The notes under the pieces: model-generated
Databases searched by the model: none
Told to the model about the DNA's origin: nothing
Seen by the model: only the letters and a program-made list of their open reading frames with translations
In this document: in pieces, positions 1 through 8,145 of the stretch
Position numbering within the stretch: position 1 is the stretch's first letter
Layout of the letters: each line of letters begins with the position of its first letter
Assembly: GCF_003073135.1 (NCBI RefSeq)
Contig: NZ_PGDQ01000024.1
Coordinates: 1-53,006 of the forward strand
Origin: Euzebya rosea
Lineage (GTDB): Bacteria > Actinomycetota > Nitriliruptoria > Euzebyales > Euzebyaceae
Direction of reading: 5' to 3'
Length of the DNA: 53,006 nt
Translations under genes and position numbers: made by a program

Positions 1-139
1 CGAGTGCGCGATCCCGGGGGTCTGGGGGCGGAGCCCCCGGGTGAGCATCGCGTAGGAGGCAACAACCCGTGGCGCGGAGCGCCTTTCGGGTTGGCCCGAG
101 TGCGCGATCCCCGGGGGTCTGGGGGCGGAGCCCCCGGGG
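1..139. repeat. Direct repeat pair with GC-rich hairpins
   Basis: Two near-identical copies, 1-41 and 97-139, differ by one inserted C. Each carries GGGGGC-GGA-GCCCCC (second copy 121-135) inside a larger CCCCGGGGG/CCCCCGGGG dyad. Between them lies another hairpin of the same design, GGCGC-GGA-GCGCC at 71-83, followed by TTT. The block sits just downstream of the minus-strand hydrolase, so it could end that transcript. Similar GGGGGC-GGA-GCCCCC elements are, as I recall, dispersed intergenic repeats in high-GC actinobacteria. Confidence 0.7.
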
Positions 140-149
140 ATCGTCGAGG

Positions 150-1082
150 TCACCGGCCGAGCCAGCGCAGCAATGTTCGGGTGGTCTCCTCCGGCTGTTC
201 CTGCTGGATCCAGTGCCCGGCGTCCAGCTCGACCACCTCCACGTTCGGCACGAACGATGTCAGCGCCTCGTTGCGCCCGATCATGTCGCGGCTGCCGTAG
301 ACCATCAGGGCCGGCTGGGTGATGACCGGGTCGACGTCGGCCAGCAGGTGCCAGTTCCGGTCGAGGTTGCGGTACCAGCTGATGCTGGGCCCGAACCCGG
401 TGGCCTCGAACGCCTCGACGAACACCGCGAGCTCGTCGTCGGTCAGGACCGGCCGACCCAGCGGTGCCTCCGCCAGGGCCAGGTTGACCATCATGTTCCC
501 CGGTTCGGGCGCGGCGGGAGGCGGCAGGTCCGTGCGGTACAGGTTGCGCAGGAACTGCTCGACGTTGGCGTCCAGCACCGCGTCGGCCACGCCCGGCTGC
601 CGGTTGAAGTGCACGAAGTAGAAGTCGTCGCCGAACGTCGCCTCCATCCACTCGATCCAGGGGACGTCTCCGCGCGGCTGGTAGGGCAGGCTGAGCGCGG
701 CCACCCGGCTGATCCGCTCGGGGTGCAGCAGCGTGGTGCCCCAGGCGACGTTGGCGCCCCAGTCGTGGCCGACGAGGACCGCGTCGTCGTGGCCGTAGTG
801 GTCCAGCAACCCCACGACGTCGCCGGAGAGGTGGGAGAGGTCGTAGTCGGTCACCTCGGGCGGGCGGGACGAGCGGCCGTAGCCACGCTGGTTGGGCACG
901 ATCACGTGGTGGCCGGCGGCGGCCAGCGGGGCGATCTGGTGGCGCCACGAGAACGCGTGCTCGGGCCAGCCGTGGAGGAGCACGACGGGTTCGCCGGCGG
1001 GGTCGCCAGCCTCGACGACCTCGAGGTCGATGCCGTTGACGTGGACGATGGTTGGGGTCGGAACGGTGTGTGTATCGATCAT
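150..1082 (-). CDS. Alpha/beta hydrolase, epoxide-hydrolase-like
   Basis: A 310-residue cytoplasmic alpha/beta-hydrolase. The N-terminal half has the HGWPEH oxyanion-hole motif, the NQRGYGRSS segment and the nucleophile elbow GHDWGAN, whose Asp is the expected nucleophile of epoxide hydrolases and haloalkane dehalogenases. A late GHW supplies the catalytic His. HGWPE plus GHDWG favours epoxide hydrolase, but the substrate is unknown. I place the start at 1082 (MIDTH) because GGGGG/AGGGTGG lies just upstream; an ATG 30 bases earlier is possible. It is divergent from a WYL regulator with 65 bases between the start codons, which suggests that regulator controls it. Confidence 0.85.
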   Translation of the reverse strand: MIDTHTVPTPTIVHVNGIDLEVVEAGDPAGEPVVLLHGWPEHAFSWRHQIAPLAAAGHHVIVPNQRGYGRSSRPPEVTDYDLSHLSGDVVGLLDHYGHDDAVLVGHDWGANVAWGTTLLHPERISRVAALSLPYQPRGDVPWIEWMEATFGDDFYFVHFNRQPGVADAVLDANVEQFLRNLYRTDLPPPAAPEPGNMMVNLALAEAPLGRPVLTDDELAVFVEAFEATGFGPSISWYRNLDRNWHLLADVDPVITQPALMVYGSRDMIGRNEALTSFVPNVEVVELDAGHWIQQEQPEETTRTLLRWLGR

Positions 1083-1101
1083 GGCGCCACCCTGCCCCCC
1101 G

Positions 1102-1134
1102 AAACCGGCCACCCTCGTGTCCGGTTTGCACGAG
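1102..1134. promoter_or_regulatory. Two overlapping inverted repeats between divergent genes
   Basis: AAACCGG (1102-1108) pairs with CCGGTTT (1121-1127) across 12 bases, and CTCGTG (1114-1119) pairs with CACGAG (1129-1134) across 9. Both are perfect and lie in the 65-base gap between the hydrolase and the WYL regulator. They are candidate binding sites for that regulator; the function is inferred from position only. Confidence 0.5.
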
Positions 1135-1147
1135 AATCTGGACTGCG

Positions 1148-2164
1148 ATGAGAGTCGACCGACTGGTGGCCATCCTCCTGCTGCTGCAGCGACGGGGGCA
1201 GGTCACCGCTGCCCAGGTCGCGGAGGAGCTGGAGGTGTCGGAGCGCACGGCCCGGCGCGATCTGGAGGCCCTGCTCCTCGCCGGGGTGCCCCTCTACTCC
1301 GTGCGTGGACGGGGCGGCGGCTGGCGCCTGGTCGGTGGTGCCCGCACCGACCTCACCGGGTTCACGGCGGGTGAGGTTCGCGCCCTGTTCCTCGCCGCCG
1401 CGCAGGCCTCCGACGCCACCCCCGACGTGTCGGCGGCGTTGCGAAAGCTGGTGACCGCCCTGCCGGAACCCTTCCGGGAACAGGCCGAGGCCGCTGCGGC
1501 GTCCTTGCTGGTGGATCCCCAACGGTGGGGGCAGAGCCCGCTCGCCCATCACCCGCCCCGCTTCCTCGACGACCTGCAGGACGCGGTGATCCGTGGGGTC
1601 CAGGTGCACGTCGGCTACGTCGATCGCGAGGGCGTGGAGACGCAGCGGACGCTGCACCCGATGGGCATCGTGGCCAAGGGCCACGTCTGGTACCTGATCG
1701 CGATCACCGACGCCGGCCGGCGGACCTTCCGGATCGACCGGATCTCGGCAGTCGAACCGACCGAGGATCCCGTGGACCGCCCCGAGGGGTTCGACCTGGC
1801 GGCGAGCTGGCGCGAGGTCGCCGACGAGGTCGAACGCCGGCGCACGCCGCTGGAGGTCCGGGCGCGGTGCGTTCCCGACGGCATGGGGCTGCTGCGCATG
1901 GTCCTCGGCGACCGGCTCGAGGTGGGACGGGCCGGCGACGACGGCCGCGTCGAGGTCGTCGTCCGAGGCCACAACGAGTACGCCCTCGCCGGCGAGCTCG
2001 CCGGGTTGGTCGAGTGGTTGGAGGTGGTCGGCCCTCCGGGTGTCCGTGACCAGCTGGCCTGGATCGGTCGCGAGCTCGTCGGCCGCTACGACGACGAGGA
2101 CGCGCTGCCCCGCGGGGGCGCCGAGGCGGCTCGCGCACGCCGGGTGAACCGACCCCGGCCTTGA
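1148..2164 (+). CDS. WYL-domain transcriptional regulator
   Basis: A 338-residue DNA-binding regulator. Residues 1-55 form a DeoR-like winged helix (RRGQVTAAQVAEELEVSERT, then ARRDLEAL). The middle holds the WYL ligand-sensing domain, with the motif VWYLIAI near residue 180 followed by FRIDRI; a C-terminal WCX-like extension follows. The length is typical for YafY/WYL proteins. The start at MRVDRL is chosen because the helix-turn-helix begins right there; upstream in-frame residues would run into the divergent hydrolase. It is probably autoregulated through the dyads at 1102-1134. The effector ligand is unknown. Confidence 0.88.
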   Translation: MRVDRLVAILLLLQRRGQVTAAQVAEELEVSERTARRDLEALLLAGVPLYSVRGRGGGWRLVGGARTDLTGFTAGEVRALFLAAAQASDATPDVSAALRKLVTALPEPFREQAEAAAASLLVDPQRWGQSPLAHHPPRFLDDLQDAVIRGVQVHVGYVDREGVETQRTLHPMGIVAKGHVWYLIAITDAGRRTFRIDRISAVEPTEDPVDRPEGFDLAASWREVADEVERRRTPLEVRARCVPDGMGLLRMVLGDRLEVGRAGDDGRVEVVVRGHNEYALAGELAGLVEWLEVVGPPGVRDQLAWIGRELVGRYDDEDALPRGGAEAARARRVNRPRP

Positions 2165-2201
2165 CGGGAGCACCTCCATCGGGGGACAGTCGGGATGGAG
2201 G
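2161..2201 (+). promoter_or_regulatory. Promoter and RBS-containing hairpin before the zinc finger gene
   Basis: TTGACG (2161-2166) with an 18-base spacer to GACAGT (2185-2190) is a plausible promoter. Overlapping it, CCTCCATC (2173-2180) and GATGGAGG (2194-2201) form a perfect 8-bp stem whose right arm contains the Shine-Dalgarno sequence of the gene at 2211. For read-through transcripts from the WYL gene it could act as a terminator or hide the ribosome binding site. Confidence 0.45.
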
Positions 2202-2210
2202 AGGTCGTCG

Positions 2211-2912
2211 ATGACCGTTCACACCTGTATCCGCTGTCCGCTGCGCTTCACCAACAGGGCCGAGCTCGCGGACCACATGGCACACGATCACCGCGTGCCT
2301 GGCGAGGTGCTGGAGGTGCTGGCCTACCCGGGAGCCCACGAGGCGCGCCCGCTGTATCGCCAGTTCGCGGCCGACGACGGCGTGCACCGCATCCTTCTCA
2401 TCGCCAACCAGACGCTCGGGTCCGAGGCGGTCATGGCGACGATGCATGCACGCTTGCGGGCCCACGAACGCGTCAGCGTGTTCGTGGTCGTTCCTGCCAC
2501 TCCGTCGGAGCACCTGGCGAGTGCGCCCGGCGCGGGTCGACCGGCGGCGGCGGAGGACGGGCTCGACGCCCGGACCGACGACGCCGGTCTGGCCCAGGCC
2601 CGTTTCCGGCTCCGTCGAGCCGTCAGCATGCTGACCGACGTGGGCATCGTGGCGCACGGGCAGATCGGCGACGCCAACCCGTTGCGTGCCGCAGCCGGCG
2701 TGATGACCACCGAACCCATCGACGAGATCGTCCTGTGCACGCTGGACCACACGCTCTCCCGGTGGCTCCGGGCCGATGTGCCGACCGCCCTGCGGCGCCA
2801 GTACGACGTGCCGGTCACCGCGATCGTGGTGGCCCCCGGCCCGCTGGACCAGGCGGAGGTCGACGTCCGGGTGCAGAACGGCCACACCGCGGCCGAGGTG
2901 GCCGGCGCCTAG
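2211..2912 (+). CDS. C2H2 zinc finger fused to a universal-stress-like domain
   Basis: A 233-residue protein. Residues 6-27 match the classical C2H2 finger exactly: C6-X2-C9-X3-F13-X5-L19-X2-H22-X4-H27. From about residue 55 an alpha/beta fold resembling a universal-stress or GABA-permease C-terminal domain follows: strand RILLIANQTLGS, strand VSVFVVVPATP, a helix of Arg/Ala residues, EIVLCTL, and VPVTAIVVAP at the end. No transmembrane segment. A strong GGAGGAGG lies 8 bases before the ATG. The finger may bind nucleic acid or only stabilise the N terminus; the sequence does not decide. The gene stands alone between the WYL regulator and the acyl-CoA synthetase. Confidence 0.75.
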   Translation: MTVHTCIRCPLRFTNRAELADHMAHDHRVPGEVLEVLAYPGAHEARPLYRQFAADDGVHRILLIANQTLGSEAVMATMHARLRAHERVSVFVVVPATPSEHLASAPGAGRPAAAEDGLDARTDDAGLAQARFRLRRAVSMLTDVGIVAHGQIGDANPLRAAAGVMTTEPIDEIVLCTLDHTLSRWLRADVPTALRRQYDVPVTAIVVAPGPLDQAEVDVRVQNGHTAAEVAGA

Positions 2913-3006
2913 CCGACGACGCCACAGGCCACCAAACGTCCGCGACCCGACCGACCGCGTTCCGAGGAGGTGGGTCGAGCTCCACCGGTGTGCTTCACTG
3001 CGACCC

Positions 3007-4680
3007 ATGCAGCGATCACTGGGACGGTTGGGTGAGCACGCCGCCGGCGTGGTCGGCGGCGGGATGAAGTGCGCACGGATGGCCCTGACCATCGCCAGGT
3101 CGGGCATCGTGCCCGTCGGCCTGCATCGCGGCGCGCCGATCCTCCCCGCCCTGCTGCGCCACGGCACGACGATCGCGGGCCTCTACGCCGGGGCCGCCGC
3201 TGCCGTCGGTGATCGTCCCGCCATCGTCGACGACCACGGCATGCTGACCTTCGCCGAGCTGGACCACCGCGCCGCTGCGCTCGCCGCGGCGCTGTCGGCC
3301 GAGCTGGACGTGACCGCCGGGTCGACCGTCGGCCTGCTGGCCCGCAACCACGCCGGTTTCGTGGAGGCGCTGCTGGCCTGCGGCCGGATCGGTGCCCACG
3401 TCATCCTCCTCAACACAGGGATGAGTCCCGCCCAAGCGTCCGTCGTGGCCGAGCAGCAGGGCATCGAGGTCCTGATCGTCGACGCCGACCTGGTCGACAG
3501 GCTCGATGAGGTCGACGCCGACGTCCCCCGTGTCCTGTGCGGGACCGGGCCCGACGGGCACGACGGGTGGACCACCCCTGCCCTGGTCGCCGCCGGCGTC
3601 GGCCGACCCCAACCACCCAAGCCCGCCGAGCACGGCCGCACGGTCGTGATGACCTCCGGCACGACCGGTGCGCCGAAGGGGGCGCAGCGTCCCTCCTCCG
3701 GCGGTCCCGCAGCCCTGGCCGCGATCCTCTCCCGCATCCCGGTGCGGGCCGACGAGTCCACCCTCGTCCTGCCCCCGCTGTTCCACACCTGGGGGCTGGC
3801 GAACCTGCAGATCGCCGCTGCGATGCGCTCCACGGTGGTGCTCCGCCGCCGGTTCGAGCCGGCGCAGGCGCTGGCGGACCTGTCCGCCCACGGCTGCACG
3901 GTGATGGCCGCGGTGCCCGTGATGCTGCAACGCATCCTCGAGCTGGCGCCCGAGGAACGGCCCGAACGCGATCTGGTCCACCTCAGGATCGTCGCGAGCA
4001 GCGGCTCGGCCCTGCCCGGGCCGCTGGCCACGAAGTGGATGGAGGCCTTCGGGCCGACCCTCTACAACCTCTACGGCTCGACCGAGGTCAGCTGGGCCAC
4101 GATCGCCACCCCCGAGGACCTTCGCGCGGCGCCCGGCACGGCCGGCAAGCCCCCGCTCGGCACGGCCCTCCGGGTGCTCGACGACGAGGGGCGCCCGGTG
4201 CCGGCGGGTGAAGTCGGGCGCATCTTCGTCGGCAACGACCTGCTGTTCGAGGGATACACCGGCGACGTCGCCGGCAAGGAGTCGATCGACGGGCTGATGG
4301 CCACCGGTGACGTCGGCTCGCTGGACGCCGAGGGACGCCTGTACGTCTCCGGCAGGGACGACGACATGATCGTCTCCGGCGGCGAGAACGTCTTCCCCAA
4401 GGAGGTCGAGGACCTGCTCGCCCACCGCGACGACATCATCGAGGCGACCGTCATCGGGGTGGACGACGAGGAGTTCGGGCAGCGCCTCGCGGCATTCGTC
4501 GTCCCCGCGGATCCCGACTCGCCGCCTGACCCCGACGAGCTCCGCGCCCACGTCAAGGCCAACCTCGCCAACTTCAGCGTCCCCCGTGACGTGACGTTCC
4601 TCGACGAGCTGCCCCGCAACCCCACCGGCAAGGTCGTCGCCCGCGACCTGCCCGGTCAGGGCGATCCCGAGGACCGTTAG
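3007..4680 (+). CDS. AMP-binding acyl-CoA synthetase (FadD-like)
   Basis: A 557-residue ANL-superfamily ligase that would adenylate a carboxylic acid and transfer it to CoA. Visible motifs: the P-loop TSGTTGAPKG near residue 215, the FHTWG segment, YNLYGSTE (A5), ATGDVG (A7), the hinge SGRDDDMIVSGGENVFP (A8), and PRNPTGK near 537 with the catalytic C-terminal lysine. The N-terminal 50 residues are hydrophobic and basic, possibly membrane-associating. A long- or medium-chain fatty acid is the likely substrate. Start: the first ATG giving the full N-terminal domain; no good Shine-Dalgarno is seen. Its stop codon overlaps the convergent SnoaL gene's stop by 3 bases. Confidence 0.88.
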   Translation: MQRSLGRLGEHAAGVVGGGMKCARMALTIARSGIVPVGLHRGAPILPALLRHGTTIAGLYAGAAAAVGDRPAIVDDHGMLTFAELDHRAAALAAALSAELDVTAGSTVGLLARNHAGFVEALLACGRIGAHVILLNTGMSPAQASVVAEQQGIEVLIVDADLVDRLDEVDADVPRVLCGTGPDGHDGWTTPALVAAGVGRPQPPKPAEHGRTVVMTSGTTGAPKGAQRPSSGGPAALAAILSRIPVRADESTLVLPPLFHTWGLANLQIAAAMRSTVVLRRRFEPAQALADLSAHGCTVMAAVPVMLQRILELAPEERPERDLVHLRIVASSGSALPGPLATKWMEAFGPTLYNLYGSTEVSWATIATPEDLRAAPGTAGKPPLGTALRVLDDEGRPVPAGEVGRIFVGNDLLFEGYTGDVAGKESIDGLMATGDVGSLDAEGRLYVSGRDDDMIVSGGENVFPKEVEDLLAHRDDIIEATVIGVDDEEFGQRLAAFVVPADPDSPPDPDELRAHVKANLANFSVPRDVTFLDELPRNPTGKVVARDLPGQGDPEDR

Positions 4681-5060
4681 TCGCCACCCCAGGGGGTCAG
4701 GTCGGCGTCGCGTTCGACCCACACACCGTCCCAGCGGCTGATCAGGCCGCCGTCCTCGGCCGCGGCGTCGAAGGTCAGCAGCGCCCGGCCGTGCTGGCCG
4801 TAGGCGTGGGCGTCCGCGCGGAACCACACCGTCCAGGACAACGCGCCCCGGTCCCCGGCGATCCAGGCGTCGTGGACCGCGGCGACCTCCCGTCGTCCGC
4901 CGTAGGCGAGGAAGTGCTGGAGGATGGCGTCCTGCCCCTCCACCGGGGGTTCGCCCGCGATGTCGACCAGCACGGCGTCGTCGGCGAACAGCTCCGCCGC
5001 GTCGTCGGGGTCGCCGGTGAACGCCGCCTCCATCGCCGCGCGCAGCTCCTCCACGGTCAT
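4677..5060 (-). CDS. SnoaL-like / NTF2-fold protein
   Basis: A 127-residue small protein of the SnoaL/NTF2-like type: an N-terminal helix (TVEELRAAMEAAF), the FADDAVLVDIAGEPPVEGQDAI signature, a SWTVWFRA strand and a final ISRWDGVWV strand. Such proteins act as small isomerases or hydrolases or as binding domains; no function can be assigned. The start ATG overlaps the stop codon of the upstream PLP enzyme as ATGA, so translation is probably coupled. At the other end its TAA overlaps the TAG of the convergent acyl-CoA synthetase gene, leaving no room for a terminator. Confidence 0.75.
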   Translation of the reverse strand: MTVEELRAAMEAAFTGDPDDAAELFADDAVLVDIAGEPPVEGQDAILQHFLAYGGRREVAAVHDAWIAGDRGALSWTVWFRADAHAYGQHGRALLTFDAAAEDGGLISRWDGVWVERDADLTPWGGD

Positions 5061-6175
5061 CGGGTGGTGCCCCCTGCGGCGTCGAGCCCGGCGGACAGGT
5101 CGGTCCACAGGTCCTCGACGTCCTCGATCCCCACGCTCAGTCGGATCAGGCCGGGGTGGGTCGCCTCCTCACCGGGCTGGCGGTTGCGCCGCTCCATCGA
5201 CGACTCGACCCCGCCGAGGCTGGTGGCGTACACGATCAGCTCGGCGGCGGCGCAGACGGTGTCGGCGGCCTCCGCGGTCGGCAGGACGAACGACAGCAGC
5301 GCGCCGTAGCCGTCCATCTGCCGGCTGGCGACCTCGTGGCCGGGGTCGCTCGGCAGGCCGGGGTAGTGGACGCGCTGCACCAGCGGGTGGTCGTCCAGCC
5401 GGCGGGCCAGCTCCAGCGCGTTGGCCTGGCCACGCTGCACGCGCACGTCGAGGGTGCGGATGCCCCGCAGGGCGAGGAAGCAGTCCATGGGGCCGGGGAT
5501 GGCGCCGTGCAGGCCGCGATGGGCCCGGAGCGCCTCGACCAGCTGCTCGTTGCGGGTGACGACCGCGCCCATCAGCAGGTCGGAGTGGCCCGCGAGGAAC
5601 TTGGTCACCGAGTGCACGACCACGTCGGCGCCCAGCTCCAGCGGGCGCTGCACGACCGGCGAGGCGGCGGTGGAGTCGACCACCAGCATCCCGTCCTTCG
5701 CGGCGACGCCGTCGGCCAGCGCCGCGAGGTCGGCGACGGTGATCAGCGGGTTGGTGGGGCTCTCGACCCAGGCGACGCCCCCGGTGGGCAGGGCGTCGAG
5801 GAAGGCGGCGGTGTTGGCCACGTCGACGGAGCTCGTCAGCAGTCCGGTCGTGGCGTCCAGCAGCGACCGGGTCCCGTGGTAGCCGTCGAGGGGCTGGACG
5901 AGGCCGGGCCGTCCCCTGACGGCCACCTCGACCAGCGCCGAGATCGCGGCCATGCCCGAGGCGAACACGACGGCCGTGCCGCCTTCGAGCGCGCCGATGG
6001 CGTCCTCCACCGCGTCGAAGGAGGCGTTGGTGTAGCGGCCGTACTCCGACGGGGTGGAGGCGTGGCGGACCGAGGCGAACTCGGGGGGCGCGGACAGCGG
6101 GTTGCCGGGGACGCGGTCCGGGCGTCCAGCCGACACGGCGACGGTGGCACGGCTGTGGGAGGAGGAGGTGGTCAT
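5057..6175 (-). CDS. Cys/Met-metabolism PLP-dependent enzyme
   Basis: A 372-residue fold-type I PLP enzyme of the cystathionine gamma-synthase/lyase family. Seen: YGRYTNAS (R and Y for phosphate binding), FASGMAAI, VESPTNPL, VVDST with D167, and HSVTKFLAGHSD with K192 as the Schiff-base lysine. The C-terminal domain ends in LGGVESS and HPGLIRLSVGIED, typical of the family. It may act in transsulfuration or methionine gamma-lyase chemistry; the reaction cannot be set from motifs. The ATG at 6175 is preceded by nothing coding. It forms an ATGA-coupled pair with the downstream SnoaL gene. It is divergent from a glycosyltransferase. Confidence 0.88.
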   Translation of the reverse strand: MTTSSSHSRATVAVSAGRPDRVPGNPLSAPPEFASVRHASTPSEYGRYTNASFDAVEDAIGALEGGTAVVFASGMAAISALVEVAVRGRPGLVQPLDGYHGTRSLLDATTGLLTSSVDVANTAAFLDALPTGGVAWVESPTNPLITVADLAALADGVAAKDGMLVVDSTAASPVVQRPLELGADVVVHSVTKFLAGHSDLLMGAVVTRNEQLVEALRAHRGLHGAIPGPMDCFLALRGIRTLDVRVQRGQANALELARRLDDHPLVQRVHYPGLPSDPGHEVASRQMDGYGALLSFVLPTAEAADTVCAAAELIVYATSLGGVESSMERRNRQPGEEATHPGLIRLSVGIEDVEDLWTDLSAGLDAAGGTTR

Positions 6176-6237
6176 CACCGCGCAGCGTAGGCGGCCGTGC
6201 GACCGGCCGGCCAGCGTGTGCCCTTGGCGCCGCGTCG

Positions 6238-6243
6238 TACCAT
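6238..6243 (+). promoter_or_regulatory. -10 element TACCAT, very short leader
   Basis: TACCAT fits TANNNT and ends 10 bases before the ATG of the glycosyltransferase, implying a leader of only a few bases. No clear -35 or Shine-Dalgarno is present. Confidence 0.4.
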
Positions 6244-6253
6244 CCGATCCGCC

Positions 6254-7189
6254 ATGAACGAGCAGACTCCCCCCGTGACCGACCTCGACGTCACCGTTGT
6301 CCTTCCCGCCCTCAACGAGGTCGGCCACATCGGCCAGGAGGTCGACCGCATCACCGCGGCGATGAAGGAGAGCCCCTACTCCTTCGAGATCCTCGTCATC
6401 GACGACGGGTCCACCGACGGCACGGGTGACGCGGTGGAGGGTCGGCCGTTCGTCCGCCTGATGCGGTTCCCGGTCAACCGCGGCTCGGGCACGGCACGGC
6501 GGATCGGCAGCCAGGAGGCCTACGGCAAGTACGTCGTGTGGACCGACGCCGACATGACCTACCCCAACGAGCGGATCCCCGAGCTCATCGACATCCTCGA
6601 GACCGGCCGCGCCCAGCAGGTCGTCGGTGCCCGTCGCACCGAGGAGGGCACCCACAAGCTGCTGCGGGTCCCGGCGAAGTACATGATCCGTCGCCTCGCG
6701 GAGTACCTGACCGCCACGGAGATCCCCGACCTGAACTCCGGGCTGCGCGCCTTCAAGCGGGCCGACGCGCTGCCCTACCTGGGGCTGCTGCCGACCGGCT
6801 TCTCGTGCGTGACCACGATCACCCTGTCGTTCCTCTCCAACGGCCTGGTCGTGGAGTACATGCCGATCGACTACGCCCAGCGTGCCGGTCGCTCGCACTT
6901 CCACCCCATCAAGGACGCCTACCGCTACATCCTGCAGGTCGTGCGGATGGTGACGTTCTTCGAGCCGCTGCGCGTGTTCGTGCCGATGGCGCTGATGCTG
7001 CTGTTCCTCGGCGGCGCCAAGTTCCTCTACGACGTCATCGGCGGGGCGATCACCGACGGCGATCCGTTCGCCCTGTCGATCAACACCGTCCTGCTGCTGA
7101 TCACCGGCCTCATCCTCTTCTCGATGGGCCTGCTCGCCGACCTGATCGTGCGCACCAGCAAGCACAGCGCCGGGCCCAGCCGGCAGTAG
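6254..7189 (+). CDS. GT2 glycosyltransferase with C-terminal membrane anchor
   Basis: A 311-residue family 2 glycosyltransferase resembling polyprenyl-phosphate mannose/glucose synthases. The catalytic domain shows VVLPALNE at 15-22, VIDDGSTDGT at 48-57 and the metal-binding DAD at 98-100 within WTDADMTYPN. Two hydrophobic helices close the protein (about 240-262 and 277-300), as in DPM1/ArnC-type enzymes that work at the inner face of the cytoplasmic membrane. The probable role is transfer of a sugar from a nucleotide to a lipid carrier for cell-envelope glycans; the sugar is unknown. Start ATG chosen from the TACCAT -10 just upstream. Confidence 0.88.
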   Translation: MNEQTPPVTDLDVTVVLPALNEVGHIGQEVDRITAAMKESPYSFEILVIDDGSTDGTGDAVEGRPFVRLMRFPVNRGSGTARRIGSQEAYGKYVVWTDADMTYPNERIPELIDILETGRAQQVVGARRTEEGTHKLLRVPAKYMIRRLAEYLTATEIPDLNSGLRAFKRADALPYLGLLPTGFSCVTTITLSFLSNGLVVEYMPIDYAQRAGRSHFHPIKDAYRYILQVVRMVTFFEPLRVFVPMALMLLFLGGAKFLYDVIGGAITDGDPFALSINTVLLLITGLILFSMGLLADLIVRTSKHSAGPSRQ

Positions 7190-7206
7190 GCGGTCCGCGG
7201 ACCGCC
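7189..7206. terminator. Perfect 18-bp palindrome between convergent genes
   Basis: GGCGGTCCG followed by its exact complement CGGACCGCC begins at the last base of the glycosyltransferase stop codon, 17 bases before the end of the convergent gene. It probably works as a two-way terminator, although no T-tract follows. Confidence 0.5.
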
Positions 7207-7223
7207 CGGACGACGACGCCCTG

Positions 7224-8135
7224 TCAGCCGATGACGGGGTCGTCGATGGTCCCGCCGCGGCCCAGCAGGCACGTGCGGGCGAAGTCGGTCCCGAACGGGG
7301 TGACCCGCAGGCTCTTGCGGACCGTCTTGGTCCGGCTGTGGCTGCGCAGCGCCGCCAGCACGTCGGGCTGCGCCTCCAGCACCTGGTAGCGGCTGTGGTC
7401 CTCGACCTGGTCGCTGGAGTGGGCGATCAGCCCGAGGCGCTGCAGGTTGTTGAGGTAGGCCGGGACGCGGTCGAGGTACCGGCAGCCGGCCTCGGCGCCG
7501 ACCATGTTGAGGTCCGACGCGATCAGCTCCGACGCGCCGGGGATGGGGCTGGACGTGCGCACGTCGACGATGGCCTGCGGCCCCTCCAGCTCCATCAGCC
7601 GCAGGATCCGCGCCTCGTCGGGTGCCATCTGGTCGAGGATCCGGGCGTAGGCCGGGTGGTAGGGCTCCTCGTAGGTGACGTCGGCGGACGCCTCCAGCAG
7701 CGCCGCACCCTTGGCCTGCAGGTCCTCCGCGGACCGGTCGGCGATGGCGCGGTGCTGCTCGCGGGGCATCTGCAACCCCACGACCCGACCGGCGTCGTCG
7801 ACGATGCCCAGCAGGTCGCGAGCCTGCTCGCGCAGCGCCTCGGTCGCGTCGTCCAGCAGCGACGTGGCGGTCTCGCCGGCCACGGCGGCCTTGATGACCC
7901 GGTTGCCGATCCGCATCGAGGCGCCGAGCCCCCAGCGGCCGAGGCGGGCGGTGGCCCCCACGGTGAGGCGCGCAAGGCCGACGCCGGCGGTGACGACCTT
8001 GACGGGGTCGGCCTGCAGGGGCAGCCCGTCGTCCATCCGGCGACCGGCGTCGATGGCGCGCGCCGTGGGCACGGCCGGAAGGCCCGTGTCGGTGCGGGCG
8101 CGGTCGTCGTCGGGGAACTCGTGGTCGGTGCTCAT
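7224..8135 (-). CDS. Abi-alpha-like (DUF4393-type) protein
   Basis: A 303-residue protein. The N-terminal 40 residues are polar and low-complexity; then a glycine/alanine-rich amphipathic stretch (VTAGVGLARL, ATARLGRWGLG), and a C-terminal domain with LLEASADV, HPAYARILDQMAPDEARILRL and PAYLNNLQRLGLI. That order (a short LLxxA helix, a helix rich in LspdEAkiL, then a terminal winged-helix-like segment) resembles the Abi-alpha/DUF4393 family, originally linked to phage abortive infection; this assignment is from memory of the family pattern. It follows the DUF445 gene by 10 bases, so the two are probably one operon. A membrane-associated function is plausible. Confidence 0.55.
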   Translation of the reverse strand: MSTDHEFPDDDRARTDTGLPAVPTARAIDAGRRMDDGLPLQADPVKVVTAGVGLARLTVGATARLGRWGLGASMRIGNRVIKAAVAGETATSLLDDATEALREQARDLLGIVDDAGRVVGLQMPREQHRAIADRSAEDLQAKGAALLEASADVTYEEPYHPAYARILDQMAPDEARILRLMELEGPQAIVDVRTSSPIPGASELIASDLNMVGAEAGCRYLDRVPAYLNNLQRLGLIAHSSDQVEDHSRYQVLEAQPDVLAALRSHSRTKTVRKSLRVTPFGTDFARTCLLGRGGTIDDPVIG

Positions 8136-8145
8136 GGTGGGTGCC

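Noticed and set aside
2181-2200. DevR/DosR-type box near the universal-stress-like gene
   Set aside because: GGGGGACAGTCGGGAT has only a loose half-site match and no symmetry.
6176-7165. Upstream extension of the PLP enzyme to 7165
   Set aside because: The extension is antisense to the glycosyltransferase and has no protein-like composition; the enzyme's fold begins at 6175.
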